Below, piece after piece: positions 32,096 to 39,987 of a stretch of DNA of 41,443 nt. Each line of letters opens with the position of its first letter. Position 1 is the first letter of the stretch. The notes below the pieces were generated by a model. It was given only the letters and a program-made list of their open reading frames with translations. It was not told the DNA's origin and did not search any database. Position numbers and translations under genes: made by a program. The DNA is from a virus: positions 1 to 41,443 of IMG/VR virus record IMGVR_UViG_3300027692_000005; one strand, 5' to 3'.

Positions 32096-32770
32096 ATGGC
32101 TGCAACTGTCAGCGCGAAGGTCGATGAGATCTTGGAGTTCGTGCGATCGCAGAAGCTCGCCACTGATGACCCCCGCTACGCCCGAGAGCCCACTCCTACC
32201 GAGCGCATCGACCCAACGCTCAACGTCAAAGAACTCGTCAACCTTCAAATGCTGCGTCAAGACGAGTTACGAGTTGCTGAAGCCAGGCGCGTCACCGAAA
32301 TACTTACGCTGCAGGATAAGTGCGCGCACGAAATCGCCGAGATACGCCTCCAAGCGCAGAAGGAATCACAAGCCGCCGAGTCGCGACGGATCGACGCGCT
32401 TATGCTCGCGGAGTCGCGACGGATCGACGCTCTTCTTGCGGCAGCGGCCAATGCCGTTACGCTCGCAAGCACGAGACAAGAGTTGACTGCGGGCGCGCTG
32501 GCCGAGCGCGTGGACACGACAGCAAAAGCTGCCGCAGCCTCGGTGCTTGCATCGGCGGAGGCGCTGTCCAAGCAGGTCGCTGCGCAAAGCTCAGTATTCG
32601 ACGCGCGACTCACGCGCTTGGAACAGGCTGGGTACGAAACCGGGGGCCGCGACACGCAGCGCCTCGAATCGCGCACGTCCGCGCAATGGACGACCGGGAC
32701 GATCGTGTCGAGCATGAGCGCGGCCCTCGCCTTCATCTCGGTTCTCATGTACGCTTTCTTGCATCACTAG
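32096..32770 (+). CDS. Coiled-coil protein with a C-terminal membrane anchor
   Basis: A 224-residue protein. Residues ~45-185 are a long charged coiled coil (NLQMLRQDELRVAEARRVTEI), with an internal duplication of ESRRIDAL at about residues 98-105 and 109-116. A single transmembrane helix lies at about 199-221. The shape resembles membrane-anchored coiled-coil proteins often found near phage lysis genes, but I cannot assign a function. It may be an i-spanin-like or membrane-organising protein. Confidence 0.6.
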   Translation: MAATVSAKVDEILEFVRSQKLATDDPRYAREPTPTERIDPTLNVKELVNLQMLRQDELRVAEARRVTEILTLQDKCAHEIAEIRLQAQKESQAAESRRIDALMLAESRRIDALLAAAANAVTLASTRQELTAGALAERVDTTAKAAAASVLASAEALSKQVAAQSSVFDARLTRLEQAGYETGGRDTQRLESRTSAQWTTGTIVSSMSAALAFISVLMYAFLHH

Positions 32771-32926
32771 TACAGGGCTTACTACATGGACACCATCATC
32801 GCCCTCGGAGCCTTTCTCGCCGGAATACTATTCTTTCGGCTGCTCAACCGGGGACCGACGCATAACCCCGCCGTCAAACTCGTACTCGCTCTGCCAATCA
32901 TCACTCATAAACAGACAGGAGAAATC

Positions 32927-33283
32927 ATGTCCGATATCGTTCTGCTCAACGACACAATCGAAAGTGTCCCGATTCAGTACGAGGACGCCGGAGGCGCGGT
33001 CGTTCCGGCCCCGACCGGCGACTCGCTCACCGCCGTTTCCTCGAATCCTGCATCGCTTGGCGCAGCGATCGGCGCAGACACCAACGGTAATCCGTTGCTC
33101 GTCCTCACGCCGCTTGTACAAGTGTCGCCGGGACTCACCGTAACCGTTACCGACAGTTCCGGCCTGCCGGCGCTGACGCGCGTTGTCGATATCGTCGCCG
33201 ACCTCAAGGCAACGAACATCGTGCTCGACGATGCTGGCGCGACTACCGTGTCGCAGGCCGTCCCGGTGAACCCAGGACCCTGA
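32927..33283 (+). CDS. Small Ig-like protein, possible second upstream start
   Basis: ATG 32927 has a good AGGAG seven bases upstream and gives a 118-residue beta-rich protein (DTIESVPIQYEDAGGAVVPAP, key TVTVTDSSGLPALTR). The same frame is open upstream to ATG 32786, adding a 47-residue leader with a transmembrane helix (IIALGAFLAGILFFRLL), but no ribosome site is seen there. The gene may give a soluble product only, or a second anchored form. The fold looks like an Ig/Big domain of the kind used as phage decoration. Function unknown. Confidence 0.55.
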   Translation: MSDIVLLNDTIESVPIQYEDAGGAVVPAPTGDSLTAVSSNPASLGAAIGADTNGNPLLVLTPLVQVSPGLTVTVTDSSGLPALTRVVDIVADLKATNIVLDDAGATTVSQAVPVNPGP

Positions 33284-33362
33284 TGGATCCGTAGCGCGGG
33301 CGTTCTTGTTAGGGGAGCGCCTGTGTTGCGGTTCTCAACCCAAAAAGAAAGAAGGCCAAACG

Positions 33363-33413
33363 ATGAGTCAAATGCCGCAGCTTTCGCATCTCGGGGCGCT
33401 ATCGAGAGGATGA
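33363..33413 (+). CDS. Sixteen-residue leader peptide
   Basis: A purine-rich AAGAAAGAAGG lies six bases before ATG 33363. The peptide MSQMPQLSHLGALSRG ends at TGA 33411-33413, overlapping the ATGATG of the next gene. It may couple translation to the downstream membrane protein or be a leader peptide. A longer frame from TTG 33323 is the alternative start for the downstream gene. Confidence 0.35.
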   Translation: MSQMPQLSHLGALSRG

Positions 33414-33904
33414 TGAGCGCACAAACAATCAACTCGGTCGCCTCCTTTTCCGCGCTGTTCATCAGCGTCGTTACGGCCATGACCCTGCTTTACAATGTCG
33501 CCGTATGGAAAGCGAAGATTGAAGTCAAGGTCGAAACAATGTGGGCCTTCCAAATGCGGCGCGCCGTATCGGAAGCCGTCGAAGGGGGCCTTGCAACACT
33601 CAACAGCCCTTTGGCCTTCACGGCGACGGCGCTTGATGCGCTTGCGCCGATTCGCGACCGCCTCATTGCGTTCGGAAAGGCTCACCAAGGGGAGAGCCAG
33701 CTCGAACTGACCTTCCATATTGAAGCTGCGTTTGGCGACGAGCTTCTCGAGAACTTCTGCCTACCGCTGAAAACCTCGCATGGCGCGTGCGTACTAGCTG
33801 CGCTGGAAATAGCTAAAGGCAGTCCGATTGATATTTCATTCGACCCGCACTTCAAGCCGAGTCTTCCGTTGATGCGACTGAGCAAGCTAGAGCGGAAGAT
33901 GTAA
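33410..33904 (+). CDS. Membrane-anchored unknown protein
   Basis: A 164-residue protein; ATG 33410 (or 33413) overlaps a leader stop codon. Residues ~9-31 form a transmembrane helix (SVASFSALFISVVTAMTLLY). The rest is soluble, mixed alpha/beta, with TFHIEAAFGDELLENFCLP and SPIDISFDPHF. Starting instead at TTG 33323 would add 29 polar residues. No family is recognised. It lies among lysis and membrane genes but its soluble domain is too large for a simple holin. Confidence 0.5.
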   Translation: MMSAQTINSVASFSALFISVVTAMTLLYNVAVWKAKIEVKVETMWAFQMRRAVSEAVEGGLATLNSPLAFTATALDALAPIRDRLIAFGKAHQGESQLELTFHIEAAFGDELLENFCLPLKTSHGACVLAALEIAKGSPIDISFDPHFKPSLPLMRLSKLERKM

Positions 33905-33909
33905 TTAAC

Positions 33910-33932
33910 GTTTCCGGCACTTGTCAGGAAAC
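33910..33932 (+). promoter_or_regulatory. Bulged hairpin TTTCC-GGC / GTC-N-GGAAA, copy 1
   Basis: The outer stem GTTTCC/GGAAAC and inner stem GGC/GTC (with a G-U pair) are separated on the 3' side by one unpaired base (A), with loop ACTT. It lies upstream of the signal-peptide gene at 33970. The same architecture recurs at 40332-40355. Confidence 0.55.
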
Positions 33933-33969
33933 CCACCGCGTAAAAGCCAAAAGAAAGAAGGATAAGTTC

Positions 33970-34332
33970 TTGAAACTAACTCCCGTGCTGGCGATCGCCG
34001 CGATGGCGATGCTCACAGCACTCCCCGCGTTCGCGGCGCCGCCGACGGTAGTTCCGAGTGCACCCCCCGTCGCAACGAAAGCGACGCCGGCCCCAACGGT
34101 CGGCCAGCAGATCGACGCCTTGCAGAAGCACGACGCAGCCGTGACCGCGCAGCTTAACATCGTTGCACGTAACTATCAGTCCTTCGCCATTACCGTGTAC
34201 GCGCCATATTGCAAAGACGGCGTGGTAGGCGTTCGCCTCATCAAACCGCTCACCGCGTGGCCGGCGGCCGTGTGGTGCAAAGGCATGGACCTCAAGAAGC
34301 CCGGCCTCATGGCGGAGGGTCCGAAGCCGTGA
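33970..34332 (+). CDS. Exported small protein (signal peptide)
   Basis: A 120-residue protein starting at TTG with AGAAAGAAGGA upstream. Residues 1-22 are a signal peptide (MKLTPVLAIAAMAMLTALPA, FA before Ala23). A Pro-rich linker (23-45) and a helical segment QQIDALQKHDAAVTAQLNI follow. The C-terminal half holds two Cys (YCKDGVVGVRLIK, WCKGM) likely joined by a disulfide. Its stop overlaps the start of the endolysin by three bases. It could be a periplasmic lysis helper (o-spanin-like in place but with no lipobox), or a secreted effector. Function not known. Confidence 0.6.
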   Translation: MKLTPVLAIAAMAMLTALPAFAAPPTVVPSAPPVATKATPAPTVGQQIDALQKHDAAVTAQLNIVARNYQSFAITVYAPYCKDGVVGVRLIKPLTAWPAAVWCKGMDLKKPGLMAEGPKP

Positions 34333-35024
34333 ACGGATTCGATCCGCTCGGCGGATTCAACCCCAGCGCGCCACTTTTGCAAGCGGCGATCGACGCATCT
34401 CGCGCCATCATGCCGAGCTTCCCCGATCTGCAGGGGCTCCTGCGCCGCATCTATTACCATTGGGCGGTCATGCCGTTCGGCTGCCTCGACGGCGCGTACA
34501 ACGGCGAAGTCGATCTCGAAAACTTGTTATGGGTGATGAAGATCACGCACGGGTTCGCCGACAATATGCCCGGCCTCAATAACAATGCCATGGCATCGCA
34601 CACCTGGGAGCGTAACACCGGCGCACTCGGCATCGCGATCACCGGCATGGACGGTGCGACGACAACGGACTTCGGTCCCGACGGCGTGCAACTGCACGAG
34701 CTCGAGTTCATCTGCGCGTTCGGCGCGGCCGTCTGCGCCAAGTACGGGCTCGACGCGCTCGGCACCGTGTCGGCGCCCGGCGAAACGCATCCGAGCAGCA
34801 ACGATTCTGGCAACGTGCCGGGTCCGATCAACACGACCGGCGAGAACGTCATCGAAACACACGCCACCTGCGCGCTGTTCGACGACTATCGCGGCGAGCG
34901 CTGGGACTTCGGCTCACTTACCGCGTTGCCACCGGGCGTTTCCCTCACCGATGCGATGCGCGTGGCGTCTGCAAATGCGATGCGCTTTCGCACTCACCTC
35001 TATAAGATCGCGATCGCCGCATGA
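34329..35024 (+). CDS. Endolysin, N-acetylmuramoyl-L-alanine amidase-like
   Basis: A 231-residue protein from GTG 34329, overlapping the previous stop. It has the pattern of zinc amidases (Amidase_2/PGRP, T7 lysozyme type): HTWERNTGALGIAITGMDG in place of the SHA.G.N...IGV strand, and ETHATCALFDDYRGERWDFG near the C-terminus, which carries the conserved His and the Asp that replaces the Cys ligand in some members. Between them is the usual helix LHELEFICAFGAAVCAKYG. It should cut the amide bond between MurNAc and L-Ala at lysis. It has no signal peptide, so release would need a holin. Its stop overlaps the next ATG. Confidence 0.68.
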   Translation: MNGFDPLGGFNPSAPLLQAAIDASRAIMPSFPDLQGLLRRIYYHWAVMPFGCLDGAYNGEVDLENLLWVMKITHGFADNMPGLNNNAMASHTWERNTGALGIAITGMDGATTTDFGPDGVQLHELEFICAFGAAVCAKYGLDALGTVSAPGETHPSSNDSGNVPGPINTTGENVIETHATCALFDDYRGERWDFGSLTALPPGVSLTDAMRVASANAMRFRTHLYKIAIAA

Positions 35025-35344
35025 GGCTCGAACTCGCGAGAGCGTTGGCCGCACTCGATTGCATAGAGTCGCTAACAGTCGACGAGGCGCAGTCGTTCAT
35101 CGAACGGCTTCGCGAGAAGACGCCAAAGAGCTATTTAATCGGCAACTCGCTTGCCGTCGAATGCTCGAGTGTCGAGATCACCGTCAAAGAGGAACACCGC
35201 GATCTGAAGCCTGGAATGTTCCTCGTCTCGACCGATCTGTCGATCAAGATCGACGACGAGGAGTGGGGCGGCAAACTCACCGCTGCAACGCTGCGCATCC
35301 ATCCGATCGACGCCGTGATGCTTACGATGGAGCGAATCGTCTAA
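35021..35344 (+). CDS. 107-residue unknown protein downstream of endolysin
   Basis: Start ATG overlaps the endolysin stop (ATGA), and the stop overlaps the next ATG (TAATG). It begins with a helix (RLELARALAALDCIESLTVDE) and continues as a beta-rich domain (LAVECSSVEITVKEEH, LVSTDLSIKIDDE). It appears soluble and cytoplasmic. Tight coupling with the endolysin suggests co-production. No family is recognised. Confidence 0.5.
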   Translation: MRLELARALAALDCIESLTVDEAQSFIERLREKTPKSYLIGNSLAVECSSVEITVKEEHRDLKPGMFLVSTDLSIKIDDEEWGGKLTAATLRIHPIDAVMLTMERIV

Positions 35345-35661
35345 TGCTCGGACTATTGCTTGCGGCGCTTCTACAAGCCATCCCGTTCGCCAATCTCGGC
35401 GACGACACTATGATTCCGACGCCATCGCCGCAAGCAACGATCCCCATTTCCCTCGATCAGTTCTGCGAATCCCATCACGCCGGTCACTATACCGGCAGCA
35501 TCCCGGCGCCGATCGTCATCTTGACGTGCCAGCGTTTCGATCTGAAATGGGATACCTCGCCAAAGTGCGATTTGCGCAAGCATCCGTATCGCGATTCTTG
35601 CTGGCTCAAAATCAACAATCTCCCTGGCATCGACAACGAAAGGAGTTCTCGTGGACACTAA
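35344..35661 (+). CDS. Cys-rich small protein with a signal-like N-terminus
   Basis: A 105-residue protein whose ATG overlaps the preceding stop. The N-terminus is hydrophobic (MLGLLLAALLQAIPFANLGD) with few charged residues, so it may be a weak signal peptide or anchor. Four Cys follow (QFCESHH, LTCQRF, KCDLRKH, SCWLKI), likely forming two disulfides after export. In gene order it sits where a spanin could lie, but no coiled coil or lipobox is seen. Function unknown. Confidence 0.5.
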   Translation: MLGLLLAALLQAIPFANLGDDTMIPTPSPQATIPISLDQFCESHHAGHYTGSIPAPIVILTCQRFDLKWDTSPKCDLRKHPYRDSCWLKINNLPGIDNERSSRGH

Positions 35662-35827
35662 CTCAGGCGCCCCAGCCGCTCCCGCCGGTGGCCCCGAGGG
35701 CTCGAGCGCGCCATCCGGCACCGTTACCGCCGTCGTGATTCATGCTGATGGGAGCCGCACGGCCGTTAACCCCGACGGTATTCTCGCTCACATCCTCTCT
35801 TGGTTTCATGGAGTTGAAAATGCGTAA
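35651..35827 (+). CDS. 58-residue Gly/Ala/Pro-rich protein
   Basis: GTG 35651 has AAAGGAG upstream, within the end of the previous gene. The frame stays open to TAA 35825-35827, overlapping the next ATG. The N-terminal half is flexible (NSGAPAAPAGGPEGSSAPS), and the C-terminal half includes TVTAVVIHADGSRTAVNPD and a helix ILAHILSWFHGVEN. The fit to the overlapping chain of starts and stops suggests real coding. Function unknown. Confidence 0.5.
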   Translation: MDTNSGAPAAPAGGPEGSSAPSGTVTAVVIHADGSRTAVNPDGILAHILSWFHGVENA

Positions 35828-36782
35828 GCCTCTTCTTGCTGCAGTCGCAGCTTTAGCACTCGCGCTGCCCTTCGCCGCGCCTTCGCAGGCGCTCACGTGG
35901 CCATGGCAACACCATCGCGCGCCGATGTCCGGTAGCTACGGTGGCGCGACGCGGCTCTTTGGTCACGTCATCGTCGACGTATTCGATCGCTTCGGCATAC
36001 CCAAGGCCCGCTATGACGAAGGGTGGGGCACAATCACGAACCTCGGTGCGCAGTCGATCGCGTACGACTACTCATGGCCAGAGGGCTCCGGTGCGGGCTA
36101 CTGTACGCTGTGCATCACGAAGTATATCGCAACTGGCACCGGCTCGGCTGCTGCGGCCGTCACCGATATCGCCTTAACGACGAACGATCTTTCGGGTACG
36201 GCAACGCCGCCACCGGCTGCCACCGTATCGTCTTCGACGTCTGCGCCGACCGCAGGGCCATTCGAGCAGCTCGTCGCGACAACTGCGTACGTCGGCACGG
36301 AAACCGTCAACGAAGTCGGCATTTTCAACAGCCCGCCCTACTTAGCAACGCCCAACCCATCGCCGTCGTTTAGCGCCGGATCGGCGACCACTGGCACACT
36401 CGCATCGGCCGTGCTCACCGCATCGTCTGCTTCGGTGCAAGGCGTTGCCGGTGAAGTCGTCGAGGATACGACGCTCTCGTGTTACGCGCTAGTTCTGTCG
36501 AACACAACGACGGTTGTAACCGTTCCGGCCTGGTCGAATATCGGTGCGATCACCACATGCTCGTCGGGCGGTCACAGCTTCCCGCAAGCGAACGATCACG
36601 CGGCTTTCTTGCCGCTGTTGTTCGATCACCTCGTGTTCGGCACGGGTGTCGGGGTAGCTCCCGGCGATTCAATTCAGGTAAATTTTAAGGCCGTTTTTCC
36701 TTCAGGAAGTCTGGTGTTCATCGCCATGTTCGGCCGTCGTCGCAAGTTGATGGACGACATCCGCACCCTACTCGCAGCCTAA
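35820..36782 (+). CDS. Virion-type protein with a signal peptide
   Basis: A 320-residue protein from ATG 35820, preceded by GGAGTTG. Residues 1-24 form a signal peptide (MRKPLLAAVAALALALPFAA, PSQA before Leu25). The body looks like a family of small phage structural proteins. It has KYIATGTGSAAAAVTDIALTT, then VATTAYVGTETVNEVGIFNSP (key ETVNEVGIFNS) and a C-terminal APGDSIQVNFKAVF, matching the EvGlF...gDsiq pattern seen in phage tail or decoration proteins. Export of such a protein is unexpected. It ends in a basic helix (GRRRKLMDDIRTLLAA). Three Cys are near the start and middle. Confidence 0.6.
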   Translation: MRKPLLAAVAALALALPFAAPSQALTWPWQHHRAPMSGSYGGATRLFGHVIVDVFDRFGIPKARYDEGWGTITNLGAQSIAYDYSWPEGSGAGYCTLCITKYIATGTGSAAAAVTDIALTTNDLSGTATPPPAATVSSSTSAPTAGPFEQLVATTAYVGTETVNEVGIFNSPPYLATPNPSPSFSAGSATTGTLASAVLTASSASVQGVAGEVVEDTTLSCYALVLSNTTTVVTVPAWSNIGAITTCSSGGHSFPQANDHAAFLPLLFDHLVFGTGVGVAPGDSIQVNFKAVFPSGSLVFIAMFGRRRKLMDDIRTLLAA

Positions 36783-36804
36783 ATCCGCAGCGGAGGTATC
36801 CACT

Positions 36805-37311
36805 ATGCGAGCCTTACTAGCTGGCATTTTTGTGCTGCTCCTCTCTGGCTGTTCTGGGGGTTGCGGAGAAGCCGTGCTGCAAGCCTGTCCGCTTTCGCCG
36901 CGTACCGCCGATACCGACACTGCATCGGGCGGCTTTGCCAGTGTCACGATTACCAACGACTACACCTATCCGATAACCGTCAACGAGGTAGGAGTAGAGA
37001 CAACCGGCTACCTGTCGGGAAAGACGTGCGGATTTCCGCTTTATCCTCGCATCTTCGCCTTGTCGGCGGCCCAATCACAGACGATGACCGGCACGTTTAC
37101 CGGGTGCTACGTTGGCGACCTTCAAGCGGTGTGGCTGTTCATTACGCAAGACGGAAGAAAAGCCACGACCTGCGACTACGCCGTGACCTACGATCCCGTT
37201 GGAGGCAGTTTCGTTTTCCCGTTTATTAGCAGTTTGAGCGCGGACTATGAATGCGATCGTCAAGCCTCGGGTGGAACGGCCTCGATCACATACAAGTATT
37301 CTGGCAGTTAA
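36805..37311 (+). CDS. Predicted lipoprotein
   Basis: A 168-residue protein with GCGGAGG before ATG 36805. The lipobox LSGC with Cys16 follows a short signal (MRALLAGIFVLLLSGC), and several Cys come soon after (SGGCGEAVLQAC). The body is beta-rich (ASVTITNDYTYPITVNEVGVE), with further Cys. The mature protein would be lipid-anchored to the inner or outer membrane. Candidate roles are superinfection exclusion or an outer spanin, but it is longer than most spanins and not coiled-coil. The next gene starts four bases later. Confidence 0.65.
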   Translation: MRALLAGIFVLLLSGCSGGCGEAVLQACPLSPRTADTDTASGGFASVTITNDYTYPITVNEVGVETTGYLSGKTCGFPLYPRIFALSAAQSQTMTGTFTGCYVGDLQAVWLFITQDGRKATTCDYAVTYDPVGGSFVFPFISSLSADYECDRQASGGTASITYKYSGS

Positions 37312-37314
37312 GCC

Positions 37315-39627
37315 GTGGCGAACATCGCTTTTGTCCAAGCTGCTCCGGGAATTGGCGGCACGGGTGGCGTGACGATGGCGACGGCTCCCGTTGCAGGCAA
37401 TCTGCTTATATGCGTGGGCTTTGATGGTTCCACTGCCCCCACTTTAGCAACTGGAAACAATAAGACTACGTGGGTTGCTGGCACAACCCAAGGCTCTGCG
37501 CCCAAGATGGCTCTAGCGGTACGTATAGCTGGAGCAAGCGAACCTACCGCGCAAACCGTTACTAGCAACACCAGTATGACGTGTGCCATTTTTGAGTTTA
37601 GTGCCGTCAGCGGATGGGCGGCATTAGTTGCCAATACGAACTTCGCTTCTAATGCTACTCACGCCACAGCCGCCTCGCCGCCTTCAGTAACCCCGTCTTT
37701 CATCGGCCCCATCATTTCAGTTAAGGGCGATGCAGTAGGCGTTCTGTTCTGCTTTCAGGGCAGCACTGCTAACACGGCACCGGCGTCAATAACTAGTCTC
37801 AGTACAATATCTATCGCTAATCTTGACCAGGGTGCCGGTAGCCCCGGTGACGGCTGTGCGGGATATTCAATAGACCCAACCCTCGTAAGCGGCAATTGGG
37901 AACCTGGGGCTTGTACCTGGACGGGAAGTACAAGCGAAGCCGCAACGGTCGGCTTAGTTATTGCTATCCCTGCTCCATTTGTCGAATCCGAATCCGGTAG
38001 CATCACTCCGACGAGCAGAAGCCAAAAATTCACATTGCTAATGCTCGCCGCCGCCTCGATGGTCGCCGGCAGCGTCGTCAAGTTCATCCAAAAGGCGAAC
38101 CTTAGCGGGACAATGGCCGCATCGGGTTCCGCCGTAAAGCAAGCCTGCCTCTATCTCTGGGGAGCGATCACTGGCTCGGCATCGTTCACCTATATCTTTA
38201 GCGGCGGCGGTACGCAATACAACGAGAACTTCACATCGTCGCTCACGGCCACCGGCTCGGTCATTCGGCAAACAGGCGCGCTTCTGTCCGGCAGCATCAC
38301 GCCGCAAAGCGTGATCTCCAAGCTCGTCGAGGAGACGCGCTCGGGCACGATCTCGCCAAGCGGTTTCGCTGGCCGCCTCTCGCAGGTCATCTACATCGGC
38401 ACCATCGCGGCCGCCGGTTCCGTCGCTCGAGCGATCTTCGCGCCCTTCTCCGGTTCGCTCGCCATCGCGAGCACGATCTCGAAGAATATCGGTGCCCTCG
38501 CATCCGGCAGTATCACGCCAGCCGGGCTCGTCGATAAGGCTACGTCGCTCTACGAAAGCGGCAGCGTCACGCTCGCCGGGTCGGCGGCGAAGCTGTTTGG
38601 CATGGCGTTTGCTGGAAGTATCGCGATCACGAGTTCCGTCGTTCGGAAAACGAGCGTTGCCGTCAACGGCAGCATCGCTCTGGTGAGTTCGGCCACACGA
38701 TACAGTCAGATGCTCTACACCGGGTCTATCACTCCTCAGACGGCCGTGAGCAAGGCGATAGCGCTGCTTGAAAGCAGTTCCATCACGCCGGCTGGCACCG
38801 TATCGGCGGCGCATCTCTTTGTCATCGCCGTTTCTGCAACGATCGCTGCCGTCGGCTCGATCTCGCGTGGCGACTTTCTTGCCTTCAGCGGCTCGCTGGC
38901 CATCGCCAGCTCCGTCATCAAGCAATCACGCCTGCTGTATTCCGGCGAGATCACGCCGCAGGGCGCCGTCAACAAGGCGATCGCCCAGCAAGACAGCAGC
39001 TCGCTCACCCCAGCCGGCGCAGTCAGTAAGAGCATTGGCCTCCTCGTCGCCGCCACGATCGATGCGGCCGGTTCGTTTGTCTACAACCATATTCATGGCG
39101 GGCAGGAATACTTCGATAGCTTCACCGCCTCACTGGCTCCTGGCGGCACCGTCAACAAGGCGACGTCGGTATTCTACAGCGCAGCCCTTGCGCCCATCGG
39201 CACGGCGTTCAAACGAGGCGCGTATGCCTTCGCTGGCATTGTCGGACCAGAGGGGTCGCAGCAGCGCGCGTTCGGCATTCGGATCGCGGGGTCGATTGCG
39301 GCCGTGAGCCGCGCATCGAAAGCGATCTCGCTACAACTCTTTGGCGACGTTACACCCGCCGGCACGGTACGCCGTCTTATCAGCAAGGCGTGGAGTGCGA
39401 TCGTGGCAATCGCCGGCAGCGTCTCGGCGTTCCTCTTTCCAACGCCGCCACCGCTCGTTCTAACCATGCCGATCTATGACACGCCCGAGCTCGTCCTGCC
39501 CGTCACGGATACGCCAGAGCTCCTAATCCAGATTGTCGGCACTCCGCAGCTTTCGCTTCCGATCGCCGATACGCCAGAGCTACCGATGCCGCTTGCACCG
39601 CCCGTCATCGTCTTAACCGTGGGGTAA
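37315..39627 (+). CDS. Tail-fibre-like protein with GSITPxG repeats
   Basis: A 770-residue protein starting at GTG. Residues 1-225 are a beta-sandwich of the lectin-like type seen at phage fibre ends (IAFVQAAPGIGGTGGVTMAT, LICVGFDGS, CAIFEFSAVSGW). From about residue 228 to 700 there are about twenty repeats of ~20 residues of the form GSITPAG..V.KA......, such as SGSITPAGLVDKATSLYE and TGSITPQTAVSKAIALLE. Two copies are interrupted by HGGQEYFDSFTASL and FSGGGTQYNENFTSSL. The C-terminus repeats PELVLPV.DTP-type units four times. No signal peptide is present. A solenoid stalk ending in a lectin-like or anchor domain is likely. Confidence 0.65.
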   Translation: MANIAFVQAAPGIGGTGGVTMATAPVAGNLLICVGFDGSTAPTLATGNNKTTWVAGTTQGSAPKMALAVRIAGASEPTAQTVTSNTSMTCAIFEFSAVSGWAALVANTNFASNATHATAASPPSVTPSFIGPIISVKGDAVGVLFCFQGSTANTAPASITSLSTISIANLDQGAGSPGDGCAGYSIDPTLVSGNWEPGACTWTGSTSEAATVGLVIAIPAPFVESESGSITPTSRSQKFTLLMLAAASMVAGSVVKFIQKANLSGTMAASGSAVKQACLYLWGAITGSASFTYIFSGGGTQYNENFTSSLTATGSVIRQTGALLSGSITPQSVISKLVEETRSGTISPSGFAGRLSQVIYIGTIAAAGSVARAIFAPFSGSLAIASTISKNIGALASGSITPAGLVDKATSLYESGSVTLAGSAAKLFGMAFAGSIAITSSVVRKTSVAVNGSIALVSSATRYSQMLYTGSITPQTAVSKAIALLESSSITPAGTVSAAHLFVIAVSATIAAVGSISRGDFLAFSGSLAIASSVIKQSRLLYSGEITPQGAVNKAIAQQDSSSLTPAGAVSKSIGLLVAATIDAAGSFVYNHIHGGQEYFDSFTASLAPGGTVNKATSVFYSAALAPIGTAFKRGAYAFAGIVGPEGSQQRAFGIRIAGSIAAVSRASKAISLQLFGDVTPAGTVRRLISKAWSAIVAIAGSVSAFLFPTPPPLVLTMPIYDTPELVLPVTDTPELLIQIVGTPQLSLPIADTPELPMPLAPPVIVLTVG
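38098..39430 (+). repeat. About twenty GSITPxG-type repeats in the fibre-like gene
   Basis: Codons for SGS-[IL]-[TA]-[PA]-[AQS]-G-x(2)-[VS]-x-K recur every ~20 residues (60 bp) across the region. Individual copies have diverged at the DNA level, but the Gly, Ser and Lys positions hold. The regular spacing is typical of a beta-solenoid. Confidence 0.6.
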
Positions 39628-39628
39628 C

Positions 39629-39979
39629 GTGAATAACAACCTAGAGGTCCAGCCGCAGAAGATTCCGCAGAATCGGATCGGCCGCGTCATCGAGTTCAAC
39701 CTCGCACCCTACGTTATCGTCGAAGGCGCTACCGTCGTCGTCGCATTCCGCCAAACTTCTGGTGCGAAGGACGTCGTGCAGGTGCCGTCATCGGGGTCCT
39801 GCGTCTTCACACCTGGCCAAAGCACCACAACGTATACGACGGTCGGCGGCGAGTTCGCATCCGTGCCCGGCTTGTGCGATGCCCAAGTCATGGTCTACGC
39901 GAGCGGCCTGCTCGACTACAGCTATATTTTCCCGCAGTTCGTCTACTTCGAGCCCCCAATAATCTCGCCGCCAGCATAG
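39629..39979 (+). CDS. 116-residue beta-rich protein
   Basis: GTG start two bases after the previous stop. Strand-rich sequence (GRVIEFNLAPYVIVEGATVVV, then YTTVGGEFASVPGLCDAQVMV; key VPGLCDAQVMVYASG), with two Cys and an aromatic C-terminus (YIFPQFVYFEPP). It could be a fibre-tip or small virion protein. No family is recognised. Confidence 0.45.
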   Translation: MNNNLEVQPQKIPQNRIGRVIEFNLAPYVIVEGATVVVAFRQTSGAKDVVQVPSSGSCVFTPGQSTTTYTTVGGEFASVPGLCDAQVMVYASGLLDYSYIFPQFVYFEPPIISPPA

Positions 39980-39987
39980 GAGTTGTC

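Noticed and set aside
34585-35343. Upstream extension of the Cys-rich protein into a 358-codon frame
   Set aside because: The upstream part is a shadow of the endolysin frame. ATG 35344 overlaps the preceding stop and starts the protein-like region.
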